Positions 35,340 through 47,508 of a DNA stretch of 64,000 nucleotides are shown piece by piece. How positions within the stretch are numbered: the stretch's first letter is position 1; every line of letters begins with the position of its first letter. The position numbers were made by a program, and so were the translations under genes. The DNA lies in the NCBI RefSeq assembly GCF_000002235.5, contig NW_022145599.1, positions 25,690,879 to 25,754,878 of the forward strand. Direction: 5' to 3'. The notes under the pieces are model-generated. The model was given only the letters and a program-made list of their open reading frames with translations, was not told the origin of the DNA and ran no database searches. Source of the stretch: Strongylocentrotus purpuratus (taxonomy: Eukaryota; Echinodermata; Echinoidea; Camarodonta; Strongylocentrotidae).

Positions 35340-36149
35340 TAATATAGCATTTTCTGGTGTTGTTGTGTTGTTATCAATATTATAAATTATAATCACTACT
35401 ATCATTCTTCTTATTCTTCTTCTTCTTCTTCTTCTTCTTCTTCTAATTTTTCTTATCATCATCATTAGTATCATTTATCAGATAATTATTATCATTAATA
35501 TCTCTATTATTAGCATTAAAATATTATTATTATTAATGTTATCATCATTATCATTATCATTGTTGTTGTTGTTGTTATTTCACATAGTTAAATAGTCCCC
35601 CTCCCCCTCGCGTGCCTGAAAATCCTAGTCGCGCCAGTGTCTTTACACATTTTTTGCAACAATTATCTCCATTCGATTTTAATAGCTCTTGGTTACGGAC
35701 TCTTGATACTAGTCACAGGCATATAATGCGAAAAAAACAAACATAATAATGCTAATACTTATAAACAATGATAAAAATATAGTATAAATAACAATAATAA
35801 TGATAAATAATAAAAATATTAATAATAACACTATTATTAATAACAATAATAAAAACAAAAACAATTATACAGAAAACTCTCAATGGTTGGAATAATTATA
35901 ACATTGAGTTAAGCTTGTAACCAACCTTAACATTAGGCAAACTTTCATCCATTCCTGTTTAAAAAAATTTGGAGCTAAGTGATCAGTTTGCACAGTTTCT
36001 TGCTGTCCTGCTGCATTGAGATCACTGGATCTATGATTTACTTATGACAGTGATTTTGTAAAGCTCCATGTATGTCAAGATTGACGCCCCCTGGCTAAAT
36101 GACGAGAACAATGGTATAATTGTGGGCATACATGTATACAGCATATTTT
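35340..36149. other. Microsatellite-rich stretch before the gap
   Basis: Contains (TTC)n at 35405-35443, (ATT/ATC)n at about 35460-35580 and AT-rich AAT repeats to about 35870. No LRR exon was found. Confidence 0.7.
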
Positions 36150-36649
36150 NNNNNNNNNNNNNNNNNNNNNNNNNNNNNNNNNNNNNNNNNNNNNNNNNNN
36201 NNNNNNNNNNNNNNNNNNNNNNNNNNNNNNNNNNNNNNNNNNNNNNNNNNNNNNNNNNNNNNNNNNNNNNNNNNNNNNNNNNNNNNNNNNNNNNNNNNNN
36301 NNNNNNNNNNNNNNNNNNNNNNNNNNNNNNNNNNNNNNNNNNNNNNNNNNNNNNNNNNNNNNNNNNNNNNNNNNNNNNNNNNNNNNNNNNNNNNNNNNNN
36401 NNNNNNNNNNNNNNNNNNNNNNNNNNNNNNNNNNNNNNNNNNNNNNNNNNNNNNNNNNNNNNNNNNNNNNNNNNNNNNNNNNNNNNNNNNNNNNNNNNNN
36501 NNNNNNNNNNNNNNNNNNNNNNNNNNNNNNNNNNNNNNNNNNNNNNNNNNNNNNNNNNNNNNNNNNNNNNNNNNNNNNNNNNNNNNNNNNNNNNNNNNNN
36601 NNNNNNNNNNNNNNNNNNNNNNNNNNNNNNNNNNNNNNNNNNNNNNNNN
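36150..36649. other. Assembly gap of exactly 500 N
   Basis: All bases are N. The round number suggests a scaffolding gap of unknown true length. It lies downstream of the last visible LRR exon, so receptor exons may be hidden here. Confidence 0.99.
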
Positions 36650-39600
36650 CACCTATTGTTTTCGTCAGAATTCTTTCTTTATTAGGTGGTCTGTCAACGA
36701 CAGATCACCTATTGTTTTCGTCAGAATTTTCTTTCTTTATTATTATTATTATTTATTTTTATTTATTTTCACACTTTTTTGTTAACAGGATAACTCAAGA
36801 TCAGTTTAGTCAATTTCGTTCAATTTTGGCACAGTCGTAGGTCATTGTCATGAGACGTTAGAGTAACATTTTCAAGGTCATCAAGTTTTCATGACGTCAT
36901 CCAGGCGCCATTTTGTGTTTTTTTTTTGGTACTTTTTACTCATGATCATATCTTCATAACGGAAAGGCATTTCTCATTCATATTTATCACGATTAAGGTC
37001 AATATCTGTCCGGTCAATTTCAGGTCAGAAAACGCGCGCGCATGCGTACGTCCGCGCGTCACCGCGCGCGCAAAAAATAAAAATGCTCCAAATCGTCTCA
37101 AATTTTTTTTTGCATACGTTTCAGGCCATTTTAAGCATTTTGCAAAAAACGCGCGCACGCACATGCGCGCGCGTTTTCGCGCGTAATTGCTTTTTCCTAC
37201 ATAGAATCGCCAATTTTTTTCTGTCATCATATTTGACACATTTTTCCAAGCATTTTGATACCTTGTTCACCTTTTTCTGACCATTAATAACGGAATGAGC
37301 GTCCGTTTAAGATAATTTCCGTGCGTGCGAGCTCTTGTAATACATAGCATACATGGGCAAAAACATGCCATACAAAATCCATTGTAGCGCTTTAGGATGC
37401 AAAGTGAACCCAATTTTTTCTCCATATTTTGATAGAGTATGAATTGGAAATATGATTTCATGTCTCATTTGACCCTCAATTAACTCATGACGTCATCATA
37501 ATGGCCTCCCAACTCAAAATTTCAATTTGCATATTATGACGTCAGTATTTTTCTGGAAAATTGACTGTATCTCTGTAAATATTGATTGATTTTCTTCCAA
37601 ATTTTGATATGATCTAGCTGAGACAATTTTCTACAAATGCAGTTGCCACAATATTTCATTTTGACAAAGGTATCATGGCGTATTTTTGCGATTAAAGGTG
37701 GCATGTCAATTTTTCACATTTTGCGTGTATTCTCTATGGGACATGACTTTTTCTCAAAACTGGATTCTACATCCTGTCTTTTGCGAGCAATATCTCCGTT
37801 TTTTTAGCTTTGTTTTCGCTGAGCTTTGAGTATGTTGTAGCTGAGACAATAAGCTATCATAAGTGTGCCCTTTATTTTTTGGTCAGATGCCGGGATCATG
37901 CTCATATTTCACTTACAAAGTGGGATTTGTAAATTCTATTTTCCGTTTACGTGTAATCTCTATGGGAAATGTTTTGGTATATCAGTAAGGCACTTGACTT
38001 CCGACCTCGAGGTCCCTGGTTCGAGTCCGGGCGTCTCCAACAATTTTTTTTTCTTCACTTTTTTTCTTTTTGACCTTTCACTCTACCATCTCCTTTGAAT
38101 ATTAAAACACGTACAATCGCAAATAATGTAATAAACAACCATATTTACTTTATTATTACCCTGTTATCACTTGATCCATTACTTTTTGCGTGTAATCCTT
38201 ATGGGAGATGACTTTTTCTCAAATCTGGATTCTACATTCTTATCTTTTGCGAGCAATATCGCCGTTATTTCGGCTTGGTTTTGTTGATTTTTGTGTATGT
38301 TGTAGCTGAGCCTATATGCTATCTAAATGTCCCCTCATTTTTCAATCAGATGTCAGGATCACGCTCATGATCATCATCATGGTTATCATTATCATCATCA
38401 TGACAATCATGATCATGATCAAGTAGTTTATTTTTGTTCTTTATTTTTATTTATTTGCACACTTTTTTGTTAACAGGATAACTCAAGATCAGTTTTTTTT
38501 CCATATTTTGATAGAGTATGAAACGGGAGATATGATTTCATGTCTTATTTGACTCTCAATTAACTCATGACGTCATCCGAACTCAAAATTTCAATTTGCA
38601 TATTATGACGTCAGCATATTTTTGAAAATCGATTGTATCTCTGTAAAAATTAATTGATTTTCTTCCTAATTTTAATATGTTCTAGCTGAGATAATTCTCT
38701 ACAAATGCAGTCGACACGATATTTCATTTTGACAAAGGAATCATGGCGTATTTTTGCGATTAAAGGAGGCCTGTCAATTTTTCACATTTTTATATGACTT
38801 TTTTTTTCAAAACTGGATTCAATATTCCCCTCTTTCGCGAGCAATATCTTCATCGTTTTTTGGTCTATTTCCCCCACAATTTAAGCATGTTATAGCTGAT
38901 AATATGAGCTATCTTAAGTGTGCCTTCCGTTTTTTGATCTGATGTTGAAATCATGTCGAAATTTTCAATTGAAAGTTGAAATAGCGACTATGCCAAGGCC
39001 GTTTGTCAGCTTTACATGTATTGTCTAAGGGACATATTTTGGTATATTGGTTAAAGCACTCGACTTCCATTCCGGTGTAATTTTTTTAAAAATTTGCTTT
39101 CGTTTCTTATCAGTGATTTTATCATCTTTTTCGACTACTATATCTCGATCTCTCTCTACGCTTTCACCCTCTCCCTCTCTTGCTCTGCCTCCCTCTTGAT
39201 CTGCTCTAGCTGATGTCTCCCTCGATCTGTCTCTACTCTTTCACCGGCCAGCTCTCCTTTTCCCGCCTTTGGCTCCCGTTCTCCCTCTTATGTCGTATAG
39301 GATGTTCCTTAATTTCCTTTACCTCTTTCCTTTGCCCTTTGTATTCTTTTTTCACCCCTTCCAAGTAGCCTATATGCATTCTGATTTCTCTTTCATCCCT
39401 CGGTCCATCTCATGTATTTTTACATGACTACCCAGTCTCCTTCCGTCTCCTTATATCTCACCATGTTTCACTTTGATGACGTCATCACAGTGACAATTTT
39501 GATTGAATGCGACATGTCAGAATTTTCTTAGTTTGCGTGTCATGCCTATTGGAGGTGACTTTTTCTGAAATCTGCATTAGGACATTCTAGTCTTGTTTGA

Positions 39601-40010
39601 GCAATATCTCGATTATTTTTTTCTCGATTTTCTGCAAGCTTCGAATATGTTGTAGCTGAGAAAATTCTCTACACTTAAGGTCACATTTTTTTTCTATAAA
39701 TCAGATGTTGGGATCATGGCGATATTCCAACGACAAGATGTGAATTGAAAATCCTATTTTTCGTTTACGTGTAATGTCTATGTGGAGTAAGTTGGAATTC
39801 TAGACAACACCGACGCAAAGCCCCTGGACACCAGGTCGAGTTGTCCAGGGTGGGGTCTTCGGGGGACAGCTCGACCAACTTTTTTTCTCCTCATGATTTC
39901 ATGATCTAAAATCCCTCATCTTAGATAAATTTGTCATTTTATGTATTAAATATGCTTTTATAAACACCCACCCCTAACCTAACCATAACTCTAACCCGGC
40001 GATTGTACGC
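36650..40010 (+). repeat. Array of related repeat modules, some ending in tRNA-like cassettes
   Basis: Several blocks repeat in the same order. They share 'gactttttctcaaaactgga', 'gcgagcaatatct', 'gtatgttgtagctgag' and 'tgacgtcatc'-type motifs (about 37690-38040, 38150-38340, 38700-39090, 39530-39800). Three of the blocks end at a conserved 'gtgtaat.tctatggg' and then differ: tRNA-like at 37974-38040, a decayed tRNA-like form at about 39040-39085, and a hairpin cassette at 39800-39880. The start at 36650-36740 has two copies of 'tcacctattgttttcgtcag' around a hairpin. No ORF of note. Confidence 0.6.
37974..38040 (+). repeat. tRNA-like sequence (SINE head or tRNA relic)
   Basis: 'ggtatatcagtaaggcac' resembles a D-arm/A-box and 'ggttcgagtcc' is a canonical T-arm/B-box, followed by 'gggcgtctcca'. 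The expected matching 5' acceptor strand is absent, so it is not a functional tRNA. It belongs to the repeat family around it. Confidence 0.6.
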
Positions 40011-40505
40011 CTTCGGCTCGTCAAAAATATATTCTCGTTGCAAAAAATATCAGCTTTATTCTTTAGAACAGCTCTCAAAATACTCACAATTTCCATGTTC
40101 CCTGTCATGACTGCGTTAATTATAAAAGCATTAATACATAAAATGACAATTTTATCTACGATGAGTTATTGCCAGTTATTCACCCCATGTATACGCAATG
40201 TTTACGTCTCTAGCTCCCACGGACAAAGAATTGTTTACATGTCAATACATTTCTCTTTCTATATATCTATCTACTCACATCTCGCTTAATTCTTTCTCCT
40301 TTCTACTGCTTTGTTTCCCTTCCCTTCTCTTGCTCTATTTCTGTATCTCTCTTTCTACTCTTTCACCCTCTCCCTCTCTTGCTCTGCCTCCCTCTTTTTC
40401 TCTTGCTCTGTCTCTCGATCCTTTTCTCTACTCTTTCACCCTCCCCATTTTCAGCCTCTGGCTCTCGTTCTCCCTCTTTTATGTCTTTGGATGTTCCTTA
40501 ATTTT
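39155..40505 (+). repeat. Duplicated CT-rich block
   Basis: A CT-rich block at 39155-39320 and another at 40335-40505 share long ordered matches, such as 'tttcaccctctccctctctt' and 'ggatgttccttaattt'. The DNA between holds AT-rich non-coding sequence and the telomere-like 'cctaacctaaccataactct' near 39975. ORFs here are low-complexity artefacts. Confidence 0.65.
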
Positions 40506-40559
40506 TGTCAATAAAATCTATTCTTCCTATTTAAAGTCATCATCTTATTGAAAGTCATC

Positions 40560-41880
40560 ATGACAACTTTTACCATAAACAAAATATTTTTTTCAAAAAT
40601 AATTCCTAGGTACTGAGCTTCCTTCTCACATTCCTAGATAAATACTTATAAAACAGTACGACATACACAAATCACTCAATTACTACATATCTCATGAAAA
40701 TGTTTGGAACAAACTGTTTCAATTTTTACTGCACATAAATTATCATTTAAGCTTTATCAAGGTAAACCTTTAAAGTCAAACATAACATTCTTCATCTTAT
40801 CAACCATTACATGATATCAGAAGATCATGACACAACATAGCTCATATCACTAAATACCAATCCTAGTCAATATACATATAGTTGTATATCCAGAAATCTC
40901 AGTTCTCAACCTATGGTTTAATCAACCAAGTTTTATAATGTACAATAAATAATATGACATTCTTACTTTTATCAAGTCATGAGACTTAGATACATTACAT
41001 TTCTCTTGTATTTGAGTTGAAATCTGCACATGCAATTCTAAACGCAATTCTAAATGCAATTACTAAAACGTGTTTCCAATAATCTGATTTTTTGTTTTAA
41101 ATGATATTATATAGCACCCGTACTTCAGAACGTTAATATCATGAAAAAGGTTGAGCATGGTTATAAGTCTACAAACACCTTTGAATAAAACCTTTGCTAA
41201 AAAACAATGCCAACATAGCACAACAATATCATGCTGTGGGATAATTAGCATAAAAACAATCCATGTATAAATATGTATGACATATTCTGCACAAAGTTGA
41301 AAACCTATAACATGGCTATACGTCAATGTCCATATAGTTTGTATAAACCTGTTAATACAAAGTAGAGATTATCAAATGTTCACATCATCACCTGAAGACA
41401 ATGTCTTTGACTCAAAATTAAACAATTATCCAGCATTAAAGAGCACAACCCATTGTGTTCAGCATCATTAAGCCCTCTCTGATATATTTAGAGACATAAG
41501 GTGGCTGTCTAATTATCATCTCTTTCTGTTTTTTCTGTTCAAAATGTAGTGAGTAATATTCCTGCACTTGCATAAACTACAATGCGTATATATTGCTGTA
41601 ATATTTTCTTCTTCATATCAAACTTGTGTAGTGGATTTCATGAATTTCTACAAAACATATGCTCAGGATAATAATTTTGTATGTGCTATCATAGAAAGTT
41701 TGATGGGTATACATTTGTGGCTGGGAAGATCAATATAAAATAAATCTCAACATTACATAATCCTGGTAAATGCAATATGTATTCAACAAATGACATTAAC
41801 AAAATATGTTATTAAACCGTGATACACATCCAATAATTTACAATGGTAGACAGACAAAAGAAATCCATGAGTATAGTGCA
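40560..41880. other. AT-rich stretch with nothing recognised
   Basis: No exon, RNA gene or clear repeat structure was seen. It may be non-coding sequence of the Gypsy-type relic that follows. Confidence 0.4.
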
Positions 41881-41884
41881 TTTT

Positions 41885-42250
41885 ACATTCTGCTCATATA
41901 ATCTGCTGTAACATTATACTGAACCTTCACCGATACAAGCCGAAACCTGTAATCTTGGAGCATCATGCTCCATCTCATGATTCTCTTATTGTCAAACCTC
42001 TTCGCTTGAATATAGAAGAATGGTTTGTGGTCTGTGTGTACTTCAATTTAATACAAATAATATTTTAACTTTTTGATTGCTCGTACTATTGCTAAGCACT
42101 TTTTTCTATTGTGTAATTTTCTTCCCATGGTAATGACTTGTTACTCGCATAAGCAATCAGGAATTCTTCTCCTGAATGTTACTGCATAAGCCCAGCACCC
42201 ACATTTACCTTCAATATAAACTGATCCTCGGCATCTTCTGCAGAATCTTG
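41885..42250 (-). pseudogene. Gypsy-type retroelement RT/RNase H relic
   Basis: On the minus strand the reading shows G-A-G-L-M-Q, I-A-Y-A-S-N-K-S-L-P, E-K-K-C-L-A-I-V-R-A, T-D-H-K-P-F and M-R-W-S-M-M-L-Q. This is the end of the RT and the RNase H domain of a Ty3/Gypsy polyprotein. It is broken by at least two in-frame stops and one frameshift in a poly-A run. It cannot encode an active enzyme. Confidence 0.85.
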
Positions 42251-42389
42251 ACACACCTTCCTACTCTCTATACACAAATCAAAGCAGCCAGCCACTGACA
42301 AGTTAACCTTCTGCCTGAGAAATTATTTGTTGAGAAGATTAATGTGATATTTCTTAAGAACACCACTGACAATGTAGTCATAGTCATAC

Positions 42390-42715
42390 TTTACGCCAGC
42401 ACAGGGAATGGACCCTTCCATTTCAGCAACAACTTGTTCTGATCAGTGGGAAGCAAGATAAACCCTGATCTCCGTTATTAAATTTCCTGTTTCTAGCATT
42501 CATATCCTAATACTTCTTGTATTTTCCTGCGGCACCTTTTAAGGCTTCCTGGGCTAACCCCCATGACTTCACCAACTTCTCACGGAGCACTATGTCATAT
42601 TCATACTCATCTTTCAACTCCGGTATTACACCATCATTTGTCCTCAATTCCCTTAACATATCAAAGACACTCGCCAAGACCCAGTCTTCACTAAACCAAG
42701 TTTTCTGAAATGGTA
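42390..42715 (-). pseudogene. Gypsy-type integrase C-terminal relic
   Basis: The minus strand encodes a piece with R-E-K-L-V, A-Q-E-A-L-K, D-M-N-A-R-N-R-K-F and, in a shifted frame, L-L-P-T-D-Q-N-K-L-L-L-K-W-K-G-P-F. This is the C-terminal part of a Ty3/Gypsy integrase. A stop and a frameshift interrupt it. It lies upstream of the RNase H relic on the same strand, the reverse of the normal pol order, so the element is rearranged or two copies are involved. Confidence 0.8.
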
Positions 42716-43109
42716 GAAATTTTGAAGATATTCAATACCTACACATGGTGATAAAAAAATGTAATATGAATGAAACATTTCCATTGTCACTGCTAATATT
42801 AAATATAATCAGTGTCTCCGTTACCTTTACTACTGCTATCACCTTCACCAGTATTGTTAGTAGGTGAAAAGCATTACCCTTATTCATCTTTCAGATAGAT
42901 GTTATTACTGATCACTGGTTTTATGCTAATGTTATCGTATTCATTTAATCAACGTCTGAGGAAATTAATTTTTCAAAATATTTTTTGTACAAAGCAAATG
43001 AGATATGAGCTCGCATGTGATGTCACACAGTTTGCAATTTGTGCTTCACTGATTACAACTCCAACAATTTATAACTTTCTCATTTGTTTTTGATTTTCCT
43101 CAAAATTTC

Positions 43110-43245
43110 ATTGATTTGTTTCTCTCATTTATCTGCTTTTATGAAGACCAACTTATTTTTGGGGTGGACTTCTCCTTTAACACTTTACATGTATGAAGAT
43201 CAACTTATTTTCGGGTGAACTTGCCCTTTAACACTTTACATGTAT
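43110..43245 (+). repeat. Short direct duplication
   Basis: Two copies of a unit containing 'atgaaga.caacttatttt', 'ggtg.acttc.cctttaa' and 'cactttacatgtat' occur in succession. The motif looks like a common dispersed repeat. Confidence 0.5.
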
Positions 43246-43312
43246 ATGTAAGCATCTTAAAAAATGCATATTTTAATTATATGGCTAACGTCATTTACTC
43301 CTTACTGTACTT

Positions 43313-43360
43313 GGGGGGGGGGTGGCGTAAGAGCCCCCCCCCCCCTCCCCCACCCCGCAT
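43313..43360. repeat. G-run / C-run hairpin
   Basis: A run of about ten G is followed, after 'tggcgtaagag', by runs of C, able to pair with each other. Confidence 0.8.
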
Positions 43361-43869
43361 TTTTGGAGATAGCGCCGCAACCGCTTGGAATTTTACATTG
43401 TTGTTCTTCGATTCTTTTCCTCAAGTCTTATGCACATTTTGATACCATTTTCATCGAATTTGGATACACCTGTCAGGTGTTACATAGCAATTAGTATGCG
43501 CATATCATCAAAAAGTGCTACAATTGCATATATACATGTACAAGCAGAAATGTGAATACAGGTAAATAGATGTATAAGTGGGAGATATGAATTGATATCA
43601 AATTGCTTTGATACGTTTCTCAAAGTAACTTGATGTATTCCAGAACAAAAGAATACATTAGAAATAAAATAATAGATCGAGGACTTAAAACCACAACTGT
43701 CTATGTCCAAATATGCCATTTGAGTAAAAATGCATTTAAAAGTTTGATTGCAAGCATAAAATCTGACAAAGTGTAGTAGTTATGTTTAATGCCATTAACT
43801 TATAAATAATACTTGGTCAAACATCATACATGGAAGCCATGACCTTTTGACCCTGTCAATGTCAGAAAC

Positions 43870-44464
43870 TTAAAAAATGGGAGTGCCAAATACCATCCAT
43901 GGAACTCTTCAGGAATGGCTAGGCTATTGCACAAGTTGATGAGATCCTTCTTCTTAAGGTTTAGGCTTTTTTAAATGCTTCTCTTGGTAGACAAGGTCCA
44001 GATTACGTGGAACTGATGATCTATCTTCTTGTAGTCATACAAGTAGTTATAGATGGTAGCAGATGGTGCTTTGCTCTTCCTTCCTGTATTGGAAGCTCTT
44101 TACATGTAGCCAGTTGAAGACGTGTCTATCTTCGTCTAGGCGTTTGTTATTCATGATCTGCTGTGAGAGATTTTTCAGATCATAAAAGTCTCCATGGCAC
44201 ATGTTTATGACCTTGTATGGAAGCCGACGTCTTAATTTGTGGAAAATGTTTTACCCAGTCATGCATTGTGAAGACATTGATGTTCTTTTTTTCTGTTTCA
44301 ATAGCAGAATGCATGCTATTGCATTCCACGTGGGAATGCCCACTCTCCAGAAAATTGTGTGCGATGACTTTGAGATGTGTGTTCTGGATGGCATAGAGTA
44401 ATGTTGCAGCGACATTCACTTTGCAAATCAAAAGAAGCAGAGACAAAAGTCCTCTTTCCAGCAA
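43870..44464 (-). pseudogene. DDE-type transposase-like relic, C-terminal part
   Basis: The minus-strand reading contains A-H-N-F-L-E-S-G-H-S-H, then M-H-S-A-I-E, a W-V after M-H-D, D-F-Y-D-L-K, and near the end K-K-K-D-L-I-N-L-C and I-P-E-E-F-H-G-W-Y in shifting frames. This order is one I recognise from an uncharacterised invertebrate DDE-transposase-like family. Several frameshifts and stops make it a pseudogene. An N-terminal-like scrap of the same family lies at 47496-47678 in the same orientation. The family assignment is from memory of the pattern. Confidence 0.6.
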
Positions 44465-44518
44465 CTACCTTGGCCTGGCATAGCTGCCAACACTTTGGAA
44501 TTTTCAATTAGTAAACAT

Positions 44519-47508
44519 TTAAGTAAAACTGAATATCATGTGCGCGTAGCGCACATCACGAGCTTTCTTTGGAAAATCAGAGTCAAATTCCCTCATGTAG
44601 CAGGGTGTTGTTTGGCGAGCCTTAGTAATAAGGACACTTTTTAGAGTTTCGTTGCTCATGGACCCTCTGAAGTCAGTTTTGTTCTTTCGCACCTGACTGA
44701 AGACCCTTTCACATTCAGCATTGGTATGGGGTATGGTTAGAATCCCTTTTGCAAGTCTGTCATAGCACAGTTCACCAGAAACATTCTTTTCTGTCATCAT
44801 ACTTGTCCACTGCTTGTCAGTAGATTCCTCATTTTGCACTAAGTCCGGAAGCTGAGCAATTTGATAGATAAGGAACTGGTTCTCCAGAGCATCTAGGGCA
44901 CTGTGCTTGTCTTCTTCTTCTTCCTGAAGCAACATGCAGGGGAACTTGTTGATGAAGAACTTTAGAGAAGTGAATTTGGCATCCTTCTGATATGCAATGT
45001 CAGCCACTTGCACATGGATGAGAACATCAGACTTCAATAGAAACTTACTTACAATGTAGTCACATGCCTTGGTGTAATATGAATGCACTGCTGCATAGAA
45101 CTTATGGCAATCAGACTCATCTAAAGTGTTCACAATTTCTCTTGTTGCGCTTTTTATGACCATTTCAGATTCTTCACAAAGATTCTCCTTGTTCTTGTAG
45201 TCCAGAAGGGTCAAGTCTGTGGCTGCAATGATTGCTTGTGGAGCTACAAATTGGCTGTACAAGTCACGCAGTAGACTTTCTAGTATTCCTTTTAGCTTTT
45301 GTATCAGAGGACTTCTCGTCTGAAAGATGACATTTTTCTTGTGAAATGCAATGATGCTGTGGCTGATATTGGGTTTGAGTGCAATGAATTCAGAATTCTT
45401 TCCTGTCTTGTTTTATCTCTTACTGTCTGTCTTGTTTCTTTTTTTCCTCCACATCTTGTTTTTTCATTTCCAGTCATTTTACTAGAAATCATACTGGGAT
45501 GACTGGAAGTTCCAGTCTTGAGCACTGTTGAGCCTGTTGCCTTGCCAACAACTTTCCCAGTCTTCTGCTTTTTTCTAGGTGTATCCGAAGCTTCCTCATT
45601 TGTCGTTTTTCCCGAGTAGTAGAGCTTGAAGATGCAGGTCTACTGTGTTGTGGCTGTGGTGTTTGAAGTTGAACCTGGGAGGTAGAGAAATTATTGATTA
45701 CCATATGAGAAAGAAACAAGACTACTGACACAGTTTACAATTAAAAAGATACACTACATTTGAAATCTTGGCAGATGACTAGCATTATTGAATACATTTT
45801 TATATCTGTAAACTGAACAGCAGAGTGAAGATGATTGGAAGAGAAAGAGCTTACAAGTAAATGACCTAAAAATAAGAAGAAAAAATAAATGATGTAAAGG
45901 AACATATTTAACTGTCACCCTGTATATATCGTCCCTATTTTCACGAAGTGACGGTAGTGAGGAAAATCGTCACGCAAACTGTATGCAATTTTATTTCACT
46001 ACCGTCACTTCGTGAAAACAGCGACGAATTATGATCAATTTTTGTACTCACTTGGGTCTGAGACTTGGCAGGTTTGCTCACATGTGGTGGATCTGCAGAC
46101 ACCTTCTTGGGAATGCAGAATGCTTGGAGTTGTGCAGTCATCTTGGTTTGGTGAGCAGGCTTTTTCTGCAGGACAAGACAAGCTTAAAAAAATTAATGCG
46201 ATGCCTGCAACACTATTGATGACTTATTTATAAGCATGAAATTTAATTACACATTAAATTAAATTTTGCAATTACCATTTTGGTTCACGTAATATCCATT
46301 TTCGTATTTTTTTCAAACTATTTTAGAGTGTAAAATGATAATAACTGTTGCCAATTTGAGGAGTAAAAGCTGATTAATTCAAACATTTAGAAAGCTCTCT
46401 ACTGCTAGGGTTAATCTATTCAAATCTGGTAATTTTAATGATGGCCATATTTAAATGGAATAAAAAGGAGTACATGCCTTGTAGTAATACATTTTCTAGC
46501 CTTACCTTCAGTTGAGATCCCTGAGCAGGTTCATTTTTCACAGCTGGAGTTGGCTTCTTTGGAACAAGTGAAGTCTGGACACTATTCTTGGTAGCCTTGG
46601 TCTGTTGAGTAGGCTTCTTCTGCTTTGTCTGTTGAGTAGGCGTCTTCTGCTCGGCTGACACTTCTCCTTCAAAAAAGAGGACTAGAGCTTGCCATTGTTG
46701 GATAAATCTTGGCAAGCATTGGCCCAAGCTCAGCCATCTCGTACAAGCATGTTTCAGAACTGCCTGCACTTCGTTCCCAATGAGCATCTGGAACTTCTTG
46801 AGATTCAATTTCCTGTTCACGCTGGCTTCCAGATAGTAGAACACATCAATAAGGAGCGAGTCAATTGAATATGGTAATGCAGATGACGCATCTTTGGCAG
46901 CAGAATCAATTAGATGATTGGGGCAACCAAGCACTGACACTTCCCGAGGCATGCCACAATTTGGTATGGTTTACTGTCGCTGACATTACTCCCATCAGTT
47001 GATATTGCAATTGGCCGTGCTTTCATGGCTGAAACGATCTGTCCTTGTTTATCTTTGGCCATTTCACGCACAAGACAAGATGTTTGGTCCTTGCACTGGT
47101 AAACTTCATAACCTCCTCAGAATTAGGAAAGGCTTTTTTCAACAATGGTCCCATGTGACTTGCAGCTGATAGAAGAATATTGTGCTCCAAATAAAATGAT
47201 GTAAATAAGCACTCAGCTCTAGTTATATTAAAATCCTTGGAGGTTGACATCCATGATGTTATTTCTCGTGCTGACGATTCAGACTTGAAAGCAGTGATGT
47301 GTTGCTTTGATTTGCAATGAACAACAATGTCATTACAACCGCCATGCAAAATTGACAAATCTCGGCGACATTCCTTGCAAGTTGCATGATGTTTGCTCTT
47401 TCCTGATGATGCACCGAAGTCAAATTTATCAGCATATTTCTTGTTGTAAGCATGTCCTCTTTTGCACTCCATCTTATTCACAACGATTTTCTGTCTTACA
47501 CGATGCAA
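44519..47508 (-). CDS. hAT-transposase-like gene, spliced, partly degenerate
   Basis: On the minus strand, read from 47508 down, three family landmarks appear. First is a BED-like zinc-finger region (C-K-E-C, then H-x5-H in H-C-K-S-K-Q-H). Second is the core T-D-G-S-N, then C-P-N-H-L-I, with a conserved T-R-W-L-S-L. Third is the hAT C-terminal dimerisation domain (I-P-H-T-N-A-E-C-E-R-V-F-S). The 3' exons join in phase 0: to 46506, 46165-46052, 45674-45495 and 45319-44519 (266 codons to the stop). All have GT/AG borders. In the 5' half a frameshift near 47085 and an apparent loss of about 60 residues between T-D-G-S-N and C-P-N-H-L-I suggest decay, or exons I cannot resolve. A Lys/Pro/Gln-rich repeat (K-K-P-T-Q-Q-T-K) fills the middle. 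DNA transposition is the family role; activity is doubtful, and domestication is possible. Confidence 0.75.
45929..46027. repeat. Hairpin element in an intron of the hAT-like gene
   Basis: Two inverted arms, 'ttttcacgaagtgacggtag' with flanks of about 32 bases in total and few mismatches, surround a loop of about 35 bases. It sits between exons 46165-46052 and 45674-45495, right after the donor at 46052. It looks like a miniature foldback insertion. Confidence 0.8.

Noticed and set aside
36068..36785. Long ORFs across the N block
   Set aside because: They are open only because N codons are not counted as stops.
37974..38040. Functional tRNA gene
   Set aside because: The T-arm is good, but the 5' acceptor strand does not pair with the 3' end and the sequence lies in a repeat family.
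39960..39995. Telomere-like 'cctaacctaacc' motif
   Set aside because: Only two imperfect units, inside a repeat-rich interior region.
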